A DNA stretch of 64,000 bases from Cohnella silvisoli (GTDB lineage: Bacteria > Bacillota > Bacilli > Paenibacillales > Paenibacillaceae), in the NCBI RefSeq assembly GCF_021190915.1, contig NZ_JAIOAP010000003.1, positions 62,001 to 126,000 on the forward strand, in the 5' to 3' direction. The position numbers and the translations under genes were made by a program. A model generated the notes under the pieces. It was not told the DNA's origin, ran no database searches, and saw only the letters and a program-made list of their open reading frames with translations. Positions 25,145-34,900 of the stretch are shown here, one piece after another; within the stretch, counting starts at the first letter, position 1; each line of letters begins with the position of its first letter.

Positions 25145-26854
25145 ATGCTGAGACAACGAATTTTCAACAATCTGCTTCTATTTACGCTAGTGCCCTTGAT
25201 GCTCATTCTGATCATCGTTTGTTTTACCGTCAGTCAAAGAAATATCAAATCAGCTAAAGATGAAGTCGGCAGCCGTGCAGCCGAGAGCGCGGAATTGATC
25301 AATCGTTTGCTTGATAAGTATATCGATAAAAGCAGCTTCATCATTACGAATCCGTATTTGCTTAGAAATATACAGATCAATTACAAAGGCGAGATGGAGC
25401 AAAACTATTATTTTTCAACGAATATCAGTTCGATTATCGGTGAGCCTTTCGACGGAAATTCGAAAAGGCCTATTATCATATACACCTCCAACGAAACGCT
25501 GTTTGAAGGCAAATTTCTGGAGCATCTCGCTACGAAAGGGTTTCCGCCTGCTATGGCCGAAACCTTAAAGGCGCCGTCGTCCCGGATTGTGTGGGAGCAG
25601 GCTTTGACTGAAAAAAACGACAGGAAGTACATGACTTTCTACCGCAATATCGTGGATTACAAAAGTTCGGTCGGATTGCTCGAGGTTAATATTCCGTATC
25701 GCGAGGTTGAGCGGGAGCTTGATGTGCGGGGAACCCCGAGTCAAGGGCTGGTGTTGGCGTTGGACGCCTCGGGCCACACTATTTATTTCAGCAATCTTAC
25801 ATTGAAAAAGGACGTTGCAGCGCAGGAAATAACGAGCAAGCATTATTATCTGTCCGAGGGCGAATTGAAGAATGGGCATACGATCATAACCGCGATTCCC
25901 AAGTCCGCCATCTACCGGCAGACGATCAGGACAGGCGGTATTTTGCTAATTTGTTTCCTATTTTACATTGCGGTTATTTTACTTGCTTCCCGGACGTCAT
26001 CGCGCAAAATAACCGAAAATCTGGAGCGTTTCATGAACAGGCTCAAGAACAACGAAGAGGTGCTTCTGCACGAGGATCTCATTCAGATCAAGGGGAATAA
26101 CGAAGTTTCCGTCATCAAGAGCAAATTCAAAGAATTGCTAAGCAGAATGAATGAAATTTATCGGGAAATGGTCGATATCCGACTGGAGAAGAGCCGGGCG
26201 GAGCTCGAATTGCTTCAGTCGCGCATCAATCCGCATCTGCTGTACAACTCCTTGTCGGTCATTAAATGGAACGCGATCTGGAGCAAGGATGACAAAACGG
26301 TGCGGATGATCAATGCGCTGACCAATTATTACCGTAAAGCGCTTAACAAGGGGAACGATATTTTAACGATTGCTTCGGAGCTTGAGATGATACAGGAATA
26401 CGTCAAAATTAACACATACGCCAACTCCTGCGAATATCGTCTTATTATTTTTGTCGAGCATGGAATTTTGGAATATAGCACGTTGAAGCATTTGCTGCAG
26501 CCGATTGTGGAAAATTCGATTGTCCATGCCTTCAATCTGACGGAAGCAAACCCGCAAATTAGGATTAAAGGTTATCGGCAGGGAGAGGATTTGATTTTCG
26601 TTGTCACGGATAACGGCTGCGGGATGACGAAAGAAACGATTAATAAAATCAAAGACCCCGCCTATATGGCAGGTTACGGGGGATATGGAATTAAAAATCT
26701 GATCAGACGGATTGAGAGTTATTACGGTCCTTCCTATGGGGTGGAAATGGAAAGCGAGGTTGGAGCCGGCACCAAAGTAACGGTTAAAATCGCTGCGGAA
26801 ATCCAAGAGCATCGGCAAGAGAGAAAAGGGGGGCCGGTGCCGGAAAATCTCTAA
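25145..26854 (+). CDS. YesM-type sensor histidine kinase
   Basis: 569 residues. Membrane helices at about 8-28 and 260-280 enclose an extracellular sensor of about 230 residues. The short HAMP-like linker is followed by a His_kinase domain with phospho-acceptor His364 (SRINPHLLYNSL), an N-box (QPIVENSIVHAF) and ATP-lid G-motifs (VTDNGCGM, GYGGYGIKNL). It should sense an external sugar signal, possibly through a binding protein, and phosphorylate the upstream regulator. A terminator-like hairpin follows, so the transporter has its own promoter. Confidence 0.93.
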   Translation: MLRQRIFNNLLLFTLVPLMLILIIVCFTVSQRNIKSAKDEVGSRAAESAELINRLLDKYIDKSSFIITNPYLLRNIQINYKGEMEQNYYFSTNISSIIGEPFDGNSKRPIIIYTSNETLFEGKFLEHLATKGFPPAMAETLKAPSSRIVWEQALTEKNDRKYMTFYRNIVDYKSSVGLLEVNIPYREVERELDVRGTPSQGLVLALDASGHTIYFSNLTLKKDVAAQEITSKHYYLSEGELKNGHTIITAIPKSAIYRQTIRTGGILLICFLFYIAVILLASRTSSRKITENLERFMNRLKNNEEVLLHEDLIQIKGNNEVSVIKSKFKELLSRMNEIYREMVDIRLEKSRAELELLQSRINPHLLYNSLSVIKWNAIWSKDDKTVRMINALTNYYRKALNKGNDILTIASELEMIQEYVKINTYANSCEYRLIIFVEHGILEYSTLKHLLQPIVENSIVHAFNLTEANPQIRIKGYRQGEDLIFVVTDNGCGMTKETINKIKDPAYMAGYGGYGIKNLIRRIESYYGPSYGVEMESEVGAGTKVTVKIAAEIQEHRQERKGGPVPENL

Positions 26855-26870
26855 TTTCGATAGGAAACGC

Positions 26871-26906
26871 AAAGCCGTCGACCGCGTTGCAGCGGGCGGC
26901 GGCTTT
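26871..26906 (+). terminator. Terminator-like hairpin after the kinase gene
   Basis: AAAGCCG / CGGCTTT with extra inner pairs (about 14 bp in all), 17 nt after the stop. There is no T-run behind it, so termination may be incomplete. Confidence 0.6.
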
Positions 26907-26931
26907 CGATTATATGGGGCTCTGTTAAAGT

Positions 26932-26997
26932 TAATCATTTTGTTGATAGATATAAGCATTCTGTTTACTTATTGCGCTTTCGGCTTCTCAGTATAAT
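26932..26997 (+). promoter_or_regulatory. ABC transporter promoter with tandem activator sites
   Basis: TAATCATTTTGTTGAT (26932-26947) and TAAGCATTCTGTTTAC (26953-26968) are direct repeats with a 21-bp period. A -10 TATAAT (26992-26997) follows after 23 bp. Spacing is identical to the promoter at 23275. The -35 position reads TTATTG, again weak, which fits activator dependence. Confidence 0.75.
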
Positions 26998-27035
26998 GAA
27001 ATCAGTCGAAAAAACAGAGAAAGGGGTACAAGCCA

Positions 27036-27956
27036 ATGCACAACCCGCCTACCTTGTCCCATAGAATCGGACGTTACAAGTTTCTTTATTTGCTGCTGGC
27101 GGGCGCTATCGTATGGACAGTCGTTTTTTGTTATTTGCCGATGATGGGGATCGTGATGGCCTTTCAGGAATTCAACATTTTCAAAGGCATGTTCGGCAGC
27201 CCTTTTGTCGGATTCCAACACTTCTCCACGATTTTCTCGGATCCGGTGTTTGCTAAGGCGGTCGTCAATACATTGTATTACAACTCGGTTATTCTTATTA
27301 TCGGTTTCCCGTTTCCCATCGTTCTTGCGCTGTTGTTCAACGAACTGAGAGGCCGATTTTTCAAACGTTTCGTACAGACGGTCAGCTACTTGCCTTATTT
27401 CCTCTCTTGGATATCGGTTGTGGCCCTGTTCTACGCCTTCTTCGAAATAAGCGGTCCTTTCAATGATTTGAAAGCGTTTTTAGCGGGGCATGAAATCGAA
27501 CGCACGAACATCTTGATGGACCCGGACAACTTCTTGGCGGTACTGTTCGGCTCGCACCTGTGGAAAAACATCGGCTGGTCTTCCGTCATCTTCCTGGCTG
27601 CGATCGCGGGAATCGATTCCCAATTGTACGAAGCGGCGAAAATAGACGGGTGCGGACGCTGGAGGCAAATGCTTCATATCACATTGCCCGGCATCATGCC
27701 GACGGCGATGATCATCTTCATTCTCTCTTCCGGCAGCCTTGTATCCTCGAACTTCGAGCAAGTATACGGGTTTCAGAATTTGTACACGATGGAGCAAACG
27801 CAGGTGGTCAATACGCTTGTCTACAAGCTGGGAATTCAGCAAGGCAACTATTCCCTGGCGACCGCTTTCGGCCTGGCGCAAGGTATCGTCTCCTTTCTCA
27901 TCGTTTACTTAGTCAATTGGATCTCCAAAAAATCGAGCGGCATCGGCATCTGGTAG
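27036..27956 (+). CDS. Sugar ABC transporter permease (LplB type)
   Basis: 306 residues, about six membrane helices. The EAA loop EAAKIDGCGRWRQMLHITLP is followed by ITLPGIMPT-type residues, typical of LplB/YtcP-class permeases. AAAGGGG precedes the ATG. It lies 12 nt before the second permease. It starts the operon behind the two-component promoter duplicate, so the YesN-type regulator is the likely activator. Confidence 0.93.
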   Translation: MHNPPTLSHRIGRYKFLYLLLAGAIVWTVVFCYLPMMGIVMAFQEFNIFKGMFGSPFVGFQHFSTIFSDPVFAKAVVNTLYYNSVILIIGFPFPIVLALLFNELRGRFFKRFVQTVSYLPYFLSWISVVALFYAFFEISGPFNDLKAFLAGHEIERTNILMDPDNFLAVLFGSHLWKNIGWSSVIFLAAIAGIDSQLYEAAKIDGCGRWRQMLHITLPGIMPTAMIIFILSSGSLVSSNFEQVYGFQNLYTMEQTQVVNTLVYKLGIQQGNYSLATAFGLAQGIVSFLIVYLVNWISKKSSGIGIW

Positions 27957-27968
27957 GAGGAGTTACTT

Positions 27969-28865
27969 ATGAGGATCAGTCGGGGTGAAAGGCTGTTTCG
28001 ATTATTGAATGTCATCATTATGATTTTCCTTTGCGTTATTACCTTGTACCCATACCTGAATCAATTGGCCGTGTCGCTTAATGACGGGCAGGATACGGTC
28101 TTCGGGGGAATCACGCTCTATCCCAGGGAATTCACCTGGAGCAATTACGTTACCGTATTCTCGAACAGCAGCTTTGTCGGATCCGTTCTCATTTCCGTCT
28201 CGAGGGTCGTTCTCGGCACCTTGTTAGGTTTGGTCCTCATTACCGGTGCGGCTTACGCGCTGACGAAAAAGGATTTGCCGGGCAGAAATTTCTTCATCTA
28301 TATCCTGATCATTCCCACCTTCATCTCCGGCGGGCTGATCCCTATGTATTTTCTATATCGCTACCTTCATCTCATGAATCATTTTCTCGTTTATATTTTG
28401 CCGATGGCTTTCGTGTTTTTCTACATGATCATTGTCAGAACTTATATTCAGTCTCTGCCCGTCGGCCTTGAAGAAGCGGCGCTGATCGACGGGGCTAACG
28501 AAGTTCAAATCCTGTCGCGGATTATCGTACCCTTGTCTATGCCGGTTATGGCGACAGTAACGCTGTGGCTCGCGGTAACCCATTGGAACGATTGGACCAC
28601 ATCGCTCTATTTTGTAACCAAGAAGGACTTATTCACCCTGCAATTCATTATGTACAAGGTCATCAAAGAAGCGGAATTGTTGAACGAGATTGCGGTGTCG
28701 CAAGCAATGAGCGGCGGCAGCGGAACGAGGCGGCTGATTACGGTCACTCCCGAATCCATCAAGGCGGCGACGCTGATCGTGGCAACCTTGCCGATTGTTC
28801 TGCTGTACCCATTCCTTCAGAAATATTTCATTAACGGCGTTATGATCGGAGCTATCAAGGAGTAA
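27969..28865 (+). CDS. Sugar ABC transporter permease (LplC type)
   Basis: 298 residues, six helices. It starts after AGGAGGAG. The EAA loop (EEAALIDGANEVQILSRIIVP) and the tail (YPFLQKYFINGVMIGAIKE) are typical LplC/YtcP features. It is the membrane partner of the preceding permease; an MsmX-like ATPase must come from elsewhere. Confidence 0.93.
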   Translation: MRISRGERLFRLLNVIIMIFLCVITLYPYLNQLAVSLNDGQDTVFGGITLYPREFTWSNYVTVFSNSSFVGSVLISVSRVVLGTLLGLVLITGAAYALTKKDLPGRNFFIYILIIPTFISGGLIPMYFLYRYLHLMNHFLVYILPMAFVFFYMIIVRTYIQSLPVGLEEAALIDGANEVQILSRIIVPLSMPVMATVTLWLAVTHWNDWTTSLYFVTKKDLFTLQFIMYKVIKEAELLNEIAVSQAMSGGSGTRRLITVTPESIKAATLIVATLPIVLLYPFLQKYFINGVMIGAIKE

Positions 28866-28908
28866 GCAGGAGTGGGTCGACGGCAAACGGATATTACACG
28901 TAAAGTGT

Positions 28909-28925
28909 GTATCAATATATGATAC
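28909..28925. other. Short inverted repeat before the binding-protein gene
   Basis: GTATCA-ATATA-TGATAC, in the 80-bp gap between the second permease and the lipoprotein gene. It may be a small operator or a weak mRNA hairpin; I cannot tell which. Confidence 0.3.
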
Positions 28926-28945
28926 TTCAAGACGGAGGGGTTACC

Positions 28946-30862
28946 GTGCAAATGAAAATGAAACGCTTAGGCATCTTGTCGCTCGCAATGGTGATGCTGT
29001 TGGGATTATTGGCGGCATGTTCGGGAAACAAGGAGCCGAATGAATCTTCGCCGACCGGATCGGCTTCGGCAACGCAGACAGGCGAAAGCTCGCAAACGCC
29101 GACACCGACGCCCAAGAAGCAACTGGATCTGACGATCTGGAACACGCAAGGAACGGACGTTATCGCTATTGAAAAGCCCAAAGAAGATATTCCGGGCGAT
29201 TGGCTGGCGAAAAAAACCGGGGTAAGGATCAAAGAGTTTTACGGAAATGGCGGCCAGCAGTGGGAGGCCAAGCTGACGACGCTCATCGCCAGCGATACGT
29301 TGCCGAACCTGGTGCTTACGCAATCGCAACAAGGACCTGCCCACCATGCCAAGCTGCATGAAGGCAATTTGAACTGGGAGCTCACACCCGAGATGCTGCA
29401 GCAATACGCCCCGGACGTGTGGAAAGCGATTCCTCAGTTCGTATGGGATTCGATCAAGGTCGACGGCAAAATTTACGGCATTCCCTATAATCTGATGGTT
29501 GATAAGGAGATGGATCCTTCCCTCAGCGACGAATTTCTGAACACGTTTTCAAGCCCGAGGGACAAAGTGACCTGGTCCGGGTTAACAAGCAATCCGATGG
29601 CGATCCGGGACGATATTTTGAAGAAACTTATTCCTTCCGCCAAAAACTACGAAGAACTCATGAAGCTGATTAAAGATAGGCAAGCTCCGCTCGGGGACGA
29701 CATGGTTATTCCGATCAAGTCGACCGAAGAGTACATCAAGTTCATGAACGATATTAAAGGATTGGGGCTTAAGGAAGGCAACAAGCCGGTTTACGCATTC
29801 GGCTACGATGGCGGCGACAACTGGCTGGCGCTTGCCGTTCTTGGTCCGGAAATGCTCGGCTACAAGGGCTATTATTACACGGGATATATGAACATTCCGC
29901 AGAAAAAAATGGAGCTCGGTTACCTAAACCCGGTTATTAAGGAAGCCGGAAGAATCCAGAATCAGATGATCAATGACAACGTGATCGATCCGGAGTCGCT
30001 CGTGCACAACAACGAGAAGTTCAAGGAAAAGGTCATGAACGGACAATATGCGATTATCGTGCCGGGATGGGTCGGCGGGTTCCAACTCGTTAACGACAAT
30101 CTGGCTAAGGCGGGCAAGCCGTACCGGTACGTGCCGTTCATCACGGAAGTGCCGCAGCTGCCGGAGTTCCCTGCCTTCAAGGAAGGGCCGCCGACATTCA
30201 TCGAAGCATTGTCCCTGCTGAAAACGATTAAAGAAGAAGACGTTCCGCAAGTGCTTGGCTGGATCAATACGATGTTCACCGAGGAGTGGGAGGACGTCAA
30301 ATTCTGGGGTACCAAGGAAGCTGGATTGTATAACGAAAATGCGGACGGGACGCGTACGTTCAAAGACCCAACGATGCAGAAATTCCTTGTCGACCTCGAC
30401 TTTTCGGCAATGGATTGGAAGGATGCCAAAGGGCTCAGCTTCAACAACATTCCAGGTGGAACGCCGGGATTTTGGACAGGAGTAGGGAAATGGACGGTCG
30501 GCGCAAGCAAGTTTTACCCGCCATTCTTTAATAAGAAGATCACGTATTCCTCCATCGAATCGGCACTGAAGTTCCCGGTCAGCAGCAAATGGACGCAGGA
30601 TTTCGTAGCGGTGCCTAATATTCAATCCTGGTCGGCGGAATACGCGAACATCCCCGAGATTCAGAAGTTCTGGGCGACTCGCGCTTCTTGGGACGATCCG
30701 TTCAAGGTGACCTTGACGGCCAAAAATTCCGAGGAATACAGCAAGAAGTGGGATGCCGCTGTAGCCAATTTGCGGAAGGTCATCGACGTCGACAAGATGC
30801 TTGAGGAACAGACGAAAATAGCTCTGCCGCTTCTGGAAAAACGCTCACAGCAGAGTAAGTAG
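28946..30862 (+). CDS. LplA-type substrate-binding lipoprotein
   Basis: 638 residues. I prefer GTG 28946, 5 nt after GGAGGGG, though ATG 28952 is possible. The signal peptide ends in lipobox LAAC (Cys25), followed by a Ser/Thr/Pro-rich linker to about residue 65. The large two-lobe body (LDLTIWNTQGTD, YNLMVDKEMDPS) matches the long LplA class. It is the external receptor for the permease pair just upstream. A 9-bp GC-rich hairpin follows the gene. Confidence 0.92.
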   Translation: MQMKMKRLGILSLAMVMLLGLLAACSGNKEPNESSPTGSASATQTGESSQTPTPTPKKQLDLTIWNTQGTDVIAIEKPKEDIPGDWLAKKTGVRIKEFYGNGGQQWEAKLTTLIASDTLPNLVLTQSQQGPAHHAKLHEGNLNWELTPEMLQQYAPDVWKAIPQFVWDSIKVDGKIYGIPYNLMVDKEMDPSLSDEFLNTFSSPRDKVTWSGLTSNPMAIRDDILKKLIPSAKNYEELMKLIKDRQAPLGDDMVIPIKSTEEYIKFMNDIKGLGLKEGNKPVYAFGYDGGDNWLALAVLGPEMLGYKGYYYTGYMNIPQKKMELGYLNPVIKEAGRIQNQMINDNVIDPESLVHNNEKFKEKVMNGQYAIIVPGWVGGFQLVNDNLAKAGKPYRYVPFITEVPQLPEFPAFKEGPPTFIEALSLLKTIKEEDVPQVLGWINTMFTEEWEDVKFWGTKEAGLYNENADGTRTFKDPTMQKFLVDLDFSAMDWKDAKGLSFNNIPGGTPGFWTGVGKWTVGASKFYPPFFNKKITYSSIESALKFPVSSKWTQDFVAVPNIQSWSAEYANIPEIQKFWATRASWDDPFKVTLTAKNSEEYSKKWDAAVANLRKVIDVDKMLEEQTKIALPLLEKRSQQSK

Positions 30863-30871
30863 GGTAGGCTG

Positions 30872-30901
30872 CTTCCCGGCAGGTCCATACGGGCCGGGAA
30901 G
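30872..30901 (+). terminator. GC-rich hairpin after the binding-protein gene
   Basis: CTTCCCGGC / GCCGGGAAG, a perfect 9-bp stem with a 12-nt loop and no T-run. It is more likely an mRNA stabiliser or partial terminator than a full stop. Confidence 0.5.
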
Positions 30902-30931
30902 TAGACATGATGATGAAAGCAGCTGCTGCGT

Positions 30932-31761
30932 ATGAAATCGGCTTATCGAAGCGTTAAAGAAGAAGGTTATCTGATCATTCCCGAGATATTCAGAGGAAAT
31001 GAACTGGCGCAGCTGAAGAACGCTTGCGACGGTGTGCTGGAGCGGTTCACGATAGAGCATGATCGGGAAAAGCCGCAAACGGACTTGTGCGCAATATTCA
31101 CGATCCCAAGTGGTTCGACGACGGCAACCGCGAACAGATGAACTCCATTCTGGAGATGATTGCCGATCCTCGCTGCGTAGGTACAGTGGAGCAAATTCTC
31201 GGCGGACCGTCGTTGTTTCGCAGCATTAGCTACATGGTCAATCCGCGGTACAGCTCCGAAGATGGCAATTGGCACCGCGACACGCAGTTCATGGTTAAGG
31301 ACGACGAGGAAGAGCGGGCGATGATCCGGAAGTTCCGCAGCGCCGAAAATGTCTCCGGCGTTCATCTGCAAATTGCGCTGATCGATAACGACGACATCGA
31401 ATACGTCCCGTATTCGGCCAATCGGTATGATTCTCCCGACGAAGCTTATATTCGTCTGGATGATAATAAGAGTCATTGCCGCGAAGACGGGATGCCGAAT
31501 GCGCTGCGCGTTGCGCTGAAAGCGGGAGACGGGCTTATCTTTGATCCGGTCGGGCATCATCGCGGCCGATATCATAAGGAAATTCCTAGGCGGTCGCTGC
31601 ATATCACTTACACTTCGATGAACCATGTGTTGCACGACGAGTTTGCTGTGCAGCCGTGGTTTGACGAACCGTCGTATTTGACGGGGCTGTCGCCAAGGGC
31701 GGCGGGTTATTATCGGACATATGCGGACGTCTACCGCCGGAATTGGACTTCGCAGAGCTAA
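30932..31761 (+). pseudogene. Phytanoyl-CoA dioxygenase (PhyH)-family gene with a frameshift
   Basis: Two frames together give one PhyH-like protein of about 275 residues. The N-terminal part (30932 to about 31085: EEGYLIIPEIF, LKNACDGVLERF) is in one frame. The remainder (to 31761: LVRNIHDPKWF, then NWHRDTQF with the iron-binding H-x-D, and HHRGRYHKE...RSLHIT with the distal His/Arg) is in the -1 frame. One missing base within 31063-31085 explains this, because the downstream frame is open only from 31063. Fe(II)/2-oxoglutarate oxygenases of this family hydroxylate varied small molecules. It may be truly broken, an assembly error, or a programmed shift; no slippery heptamer is obvious. The ribosome binding site is weak. 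Confidence 0.75.
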
Positions 31762-31939
31762 AGGGGTGAGAGGTAGCAGATCGAGGATCCCGTAATTGAA
31801 TTAACGCTTGTTTGACAAGCAAGGCATCGGAAAGGTGGCAATCCTGCATCGATCGGGGGTTGTCACCCTTCCTCGTTCACTCATAACACATATTATGGGG
31901 ATGTGGATGATGATGTTGAAGCGAAAGGAAGGTTTTCAG

Positions 31940-34900
31940 ATGAAGAGGCTGTTTTCTCTTATTATGGCGTTTTCCATATTATTCAGCGTCTTTACTGTTA
32001 CGGGAGTCCGGGCTGCGGCGGGAGAAGATCCTATCAAGCTTACGGTCTTTGACAGCCGCGGAGAACCTGGCGCCTACTTCCCTTTAGGCCCCGGCAGTAA
32101 TCAGGGCGAGTATGCGGTTCAGTTTGCTGCCGGCACTGATCGTATTTACGATGTAGATATTGCAAAACCCGGAATATACAAATTGACAGAATATATTGCA
32201 AACCCTTATTCGTATTTTGAAGGACCGGGTTCGCCGATCGTACCTGTTACAAGCGTTCAGCTTGGGGAAGACGATGCTAAGAAGGAGGTATTGCGGTTTA
32301 ATATCGGCAAGACCGGATCGGACGCATCGAACAGCAGCGGTACGCTTGCGCCGCAAGTAGGCGGATATATTGAGCTGGAGCAGGGAATCAATGTCATCAC
32401 GCTCCACCATATCCTTGCCGAGGTGTATTTCAGCTATTTCACGCTGGAATATATCGGAGCGTCTTCGCCGGGCGATACGACGGAATTGTATGTTTCAGAT
32501 TCAAGAGGCAGCGATACAAATACGGGCAGCGAAGATTCGCCATTCAAAACGATTGGCCGGGCAAAGCAGGCGGTTGCCGGCTTGGTGGCCGATATGACGG
32601 CTGATATCGTTGTCAATATCGAACCCGGCACGTACCAACTCTCGAAGACCGAAACATTTTCCTCCAATATTAGCGGAAGAAATGGACATCACGTCATCTT
32701 CAGGGGCACGGGCGGTTTTGGCGAGACCGTTATAAGCGGCGGCGTCAAAGTCGAAGGTTGGACGAAAGGCGCCGGAAACATATGGAAAGCGCCTGTGACA
32801 GGCGTCGACGAAGTCAGGAACCTTTATGTTAACGGCTTGCCGGCGCAGAGAGCGCGCAGCGAGTATATGTATGTCAACAGCGAGAACTACATGGTCGAGG
32901 TCGGCGGCGGCGGCCCGGAGACAATTGAAGAGCCTTCAGAGATTCCAGCCCCGATAACCCGCAAGTGCTATGAAAGCCTTGAAGAATACAGCGGTTGCGC
33001 GTTGTTTGCGCAAGGAGATTATGGGGGTCAATACTATGCCGTGCTGGGCGGTGGGGGAAAACGCAATTTTAACGTCGATGTTCCCGAGTATGGCGCTTAT
33101 AAGATCACGGCGTATGTCGCAAACCCGTATTCGTTCTACAATGGCGGCGGGGTCATCATACCGAAGATGAATGTAAATATTAACGATCGGCCGGTTTTCG
33201 AAGAAGATATTCCGATCGGCGTAACGGGTACGGATGAACCCTCCAGCTATTACACAGTCAAACCTCAGGAGCTTGGTGTCATTCACCTTCCCAAGGGGAT
33301 GAACAAGATCACCATTCACGAAATCTACGCCGAAGTATTTTTCACGCACTTCACGCTGGAATACGTGGGTCCGTATGATCCGCCTGTCCAAACCGAGCTT
33401 AAGGGGTTTTCCGTTAACTCCGTCGATGTGCCGTATATTTCCGCCCCGAGCGATGCGGAGGTTGTGTGGCCGCTGGTATGGACGACCCATTATATCCCGT
33501 TGGAAGATGTTTTCGTTGATGGAGGTAAAACCACTTTTGTAACAAAATCTGCTTACGGTACAATTTCGGCGCTGGATCTCATTACGCCTATGCCGGGCAG
33601 AAAGTTCTATATTGAAAACGCGAGGTCGCTTTTAGACGAACCGGGGGAGTTCTACTACAGCAAGAGCGAGGGGGCCGTATACTATTACCCTTATGAAGAG
33701 GAAAACATGAATACGGCCGAAACTTTCGTCGGAAAGCTGGAACAGGTAATCAAAATCGCGGGCAGCGGAACCGAAGACAAGGTGTCAAACCTCGTGTTTG
33801 ACAATTTGGCCTTCAAGCACGGCGCATGGGATTACGCGAGCAAATACGGGTTGATCAACGTACAGTCTCACTCGTACATCAACACGGACGGAACCGAGGG
33901 AAATCACATGCCGCCGGCGCAGGTTGAGGTGTCGTATGCCGACAATATCAACTTTAAAAACTCCGAATTTTCAAACATGGGATCGATCGCACTCGGAATG
34001 ATCGACGCGGTTACCCATTCGAGCGTTGCGGGCAGCATTTTCAGAGACAGCAGCGGGTCGGCGATCGTAATAGGCAAGCCGAAGCATGAATCTCCGAATG
34101 TTGTTAATCCGTTCATGAACAGCAATATAAACATTTCGAACAACGCGATTGTCCGGATCTCACAGGAATATATGAACGAATCGGCAATCAGCGAGTATTA
34201 TGAGCGCGACATCGTCATTGACCATAATTACATCGATACGATTCCGTATTCAGGGCTTTCCATCGGCTGGGGCTGGAATGTGGATACGATGGCCGCCATG
34301 GGTTCCGGCAATAAATCGATCACAAACAACTATATCAGCAATGTAATGAGCGCTTTGGACGATGGCTCGCATATGTACAATCTCGGCAAGGCGCCCGGCA
34401 ACGTCTATACCGGCAACTACTTTGGCATAAACCGCACGCACTCCGGCATGGGCGGCATCTACTTCGATGCCGGTTCTACAGAAATAACGGCAACGAATAA
34501 CGTCATTGAAGGCAATACAGGGTGGTTCATCGGCTCAGCGGGATATGGCGTGGTGAACAACATTGTCAAAGACAACTATGCAACGTCGCTGAATTATGAG
34601 TATGCCGGCGACCCGACTGCCGATATGGATTGGGAGAAGGCGATTCTTCTGGAAGATGGCAACTGGCCGCAGGAAGCGCTGGATATCAAGAACAACGCAG
34701 GGCTGCAGGATGCTTACAAGCCGCTTATGCAATATGCGGCGCTGCCAGTTTGGAAAGCCGACCGTATGGAAAACGTCAGGAAGGTTCAAATCTATCAGAA
34801 AGTGAAGCGGGGGCCGTGGATAGAGGCGGAAGACTTTATGCCGGGCGGCGAAGGCGTAGGCTATCACAAGCTGACGCCCAAATACAACACAAACTCATAC

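Noticed and set aside
31832..31870. Imperfect hairpin (AAGGTGGCAATCC / GGGGTTGTCACCCTT)
   Set aside because: Mismatches and absence of a T-run make it weak as a terminator; kept only as a note on the 178-bp gap before the beta-helix gene.
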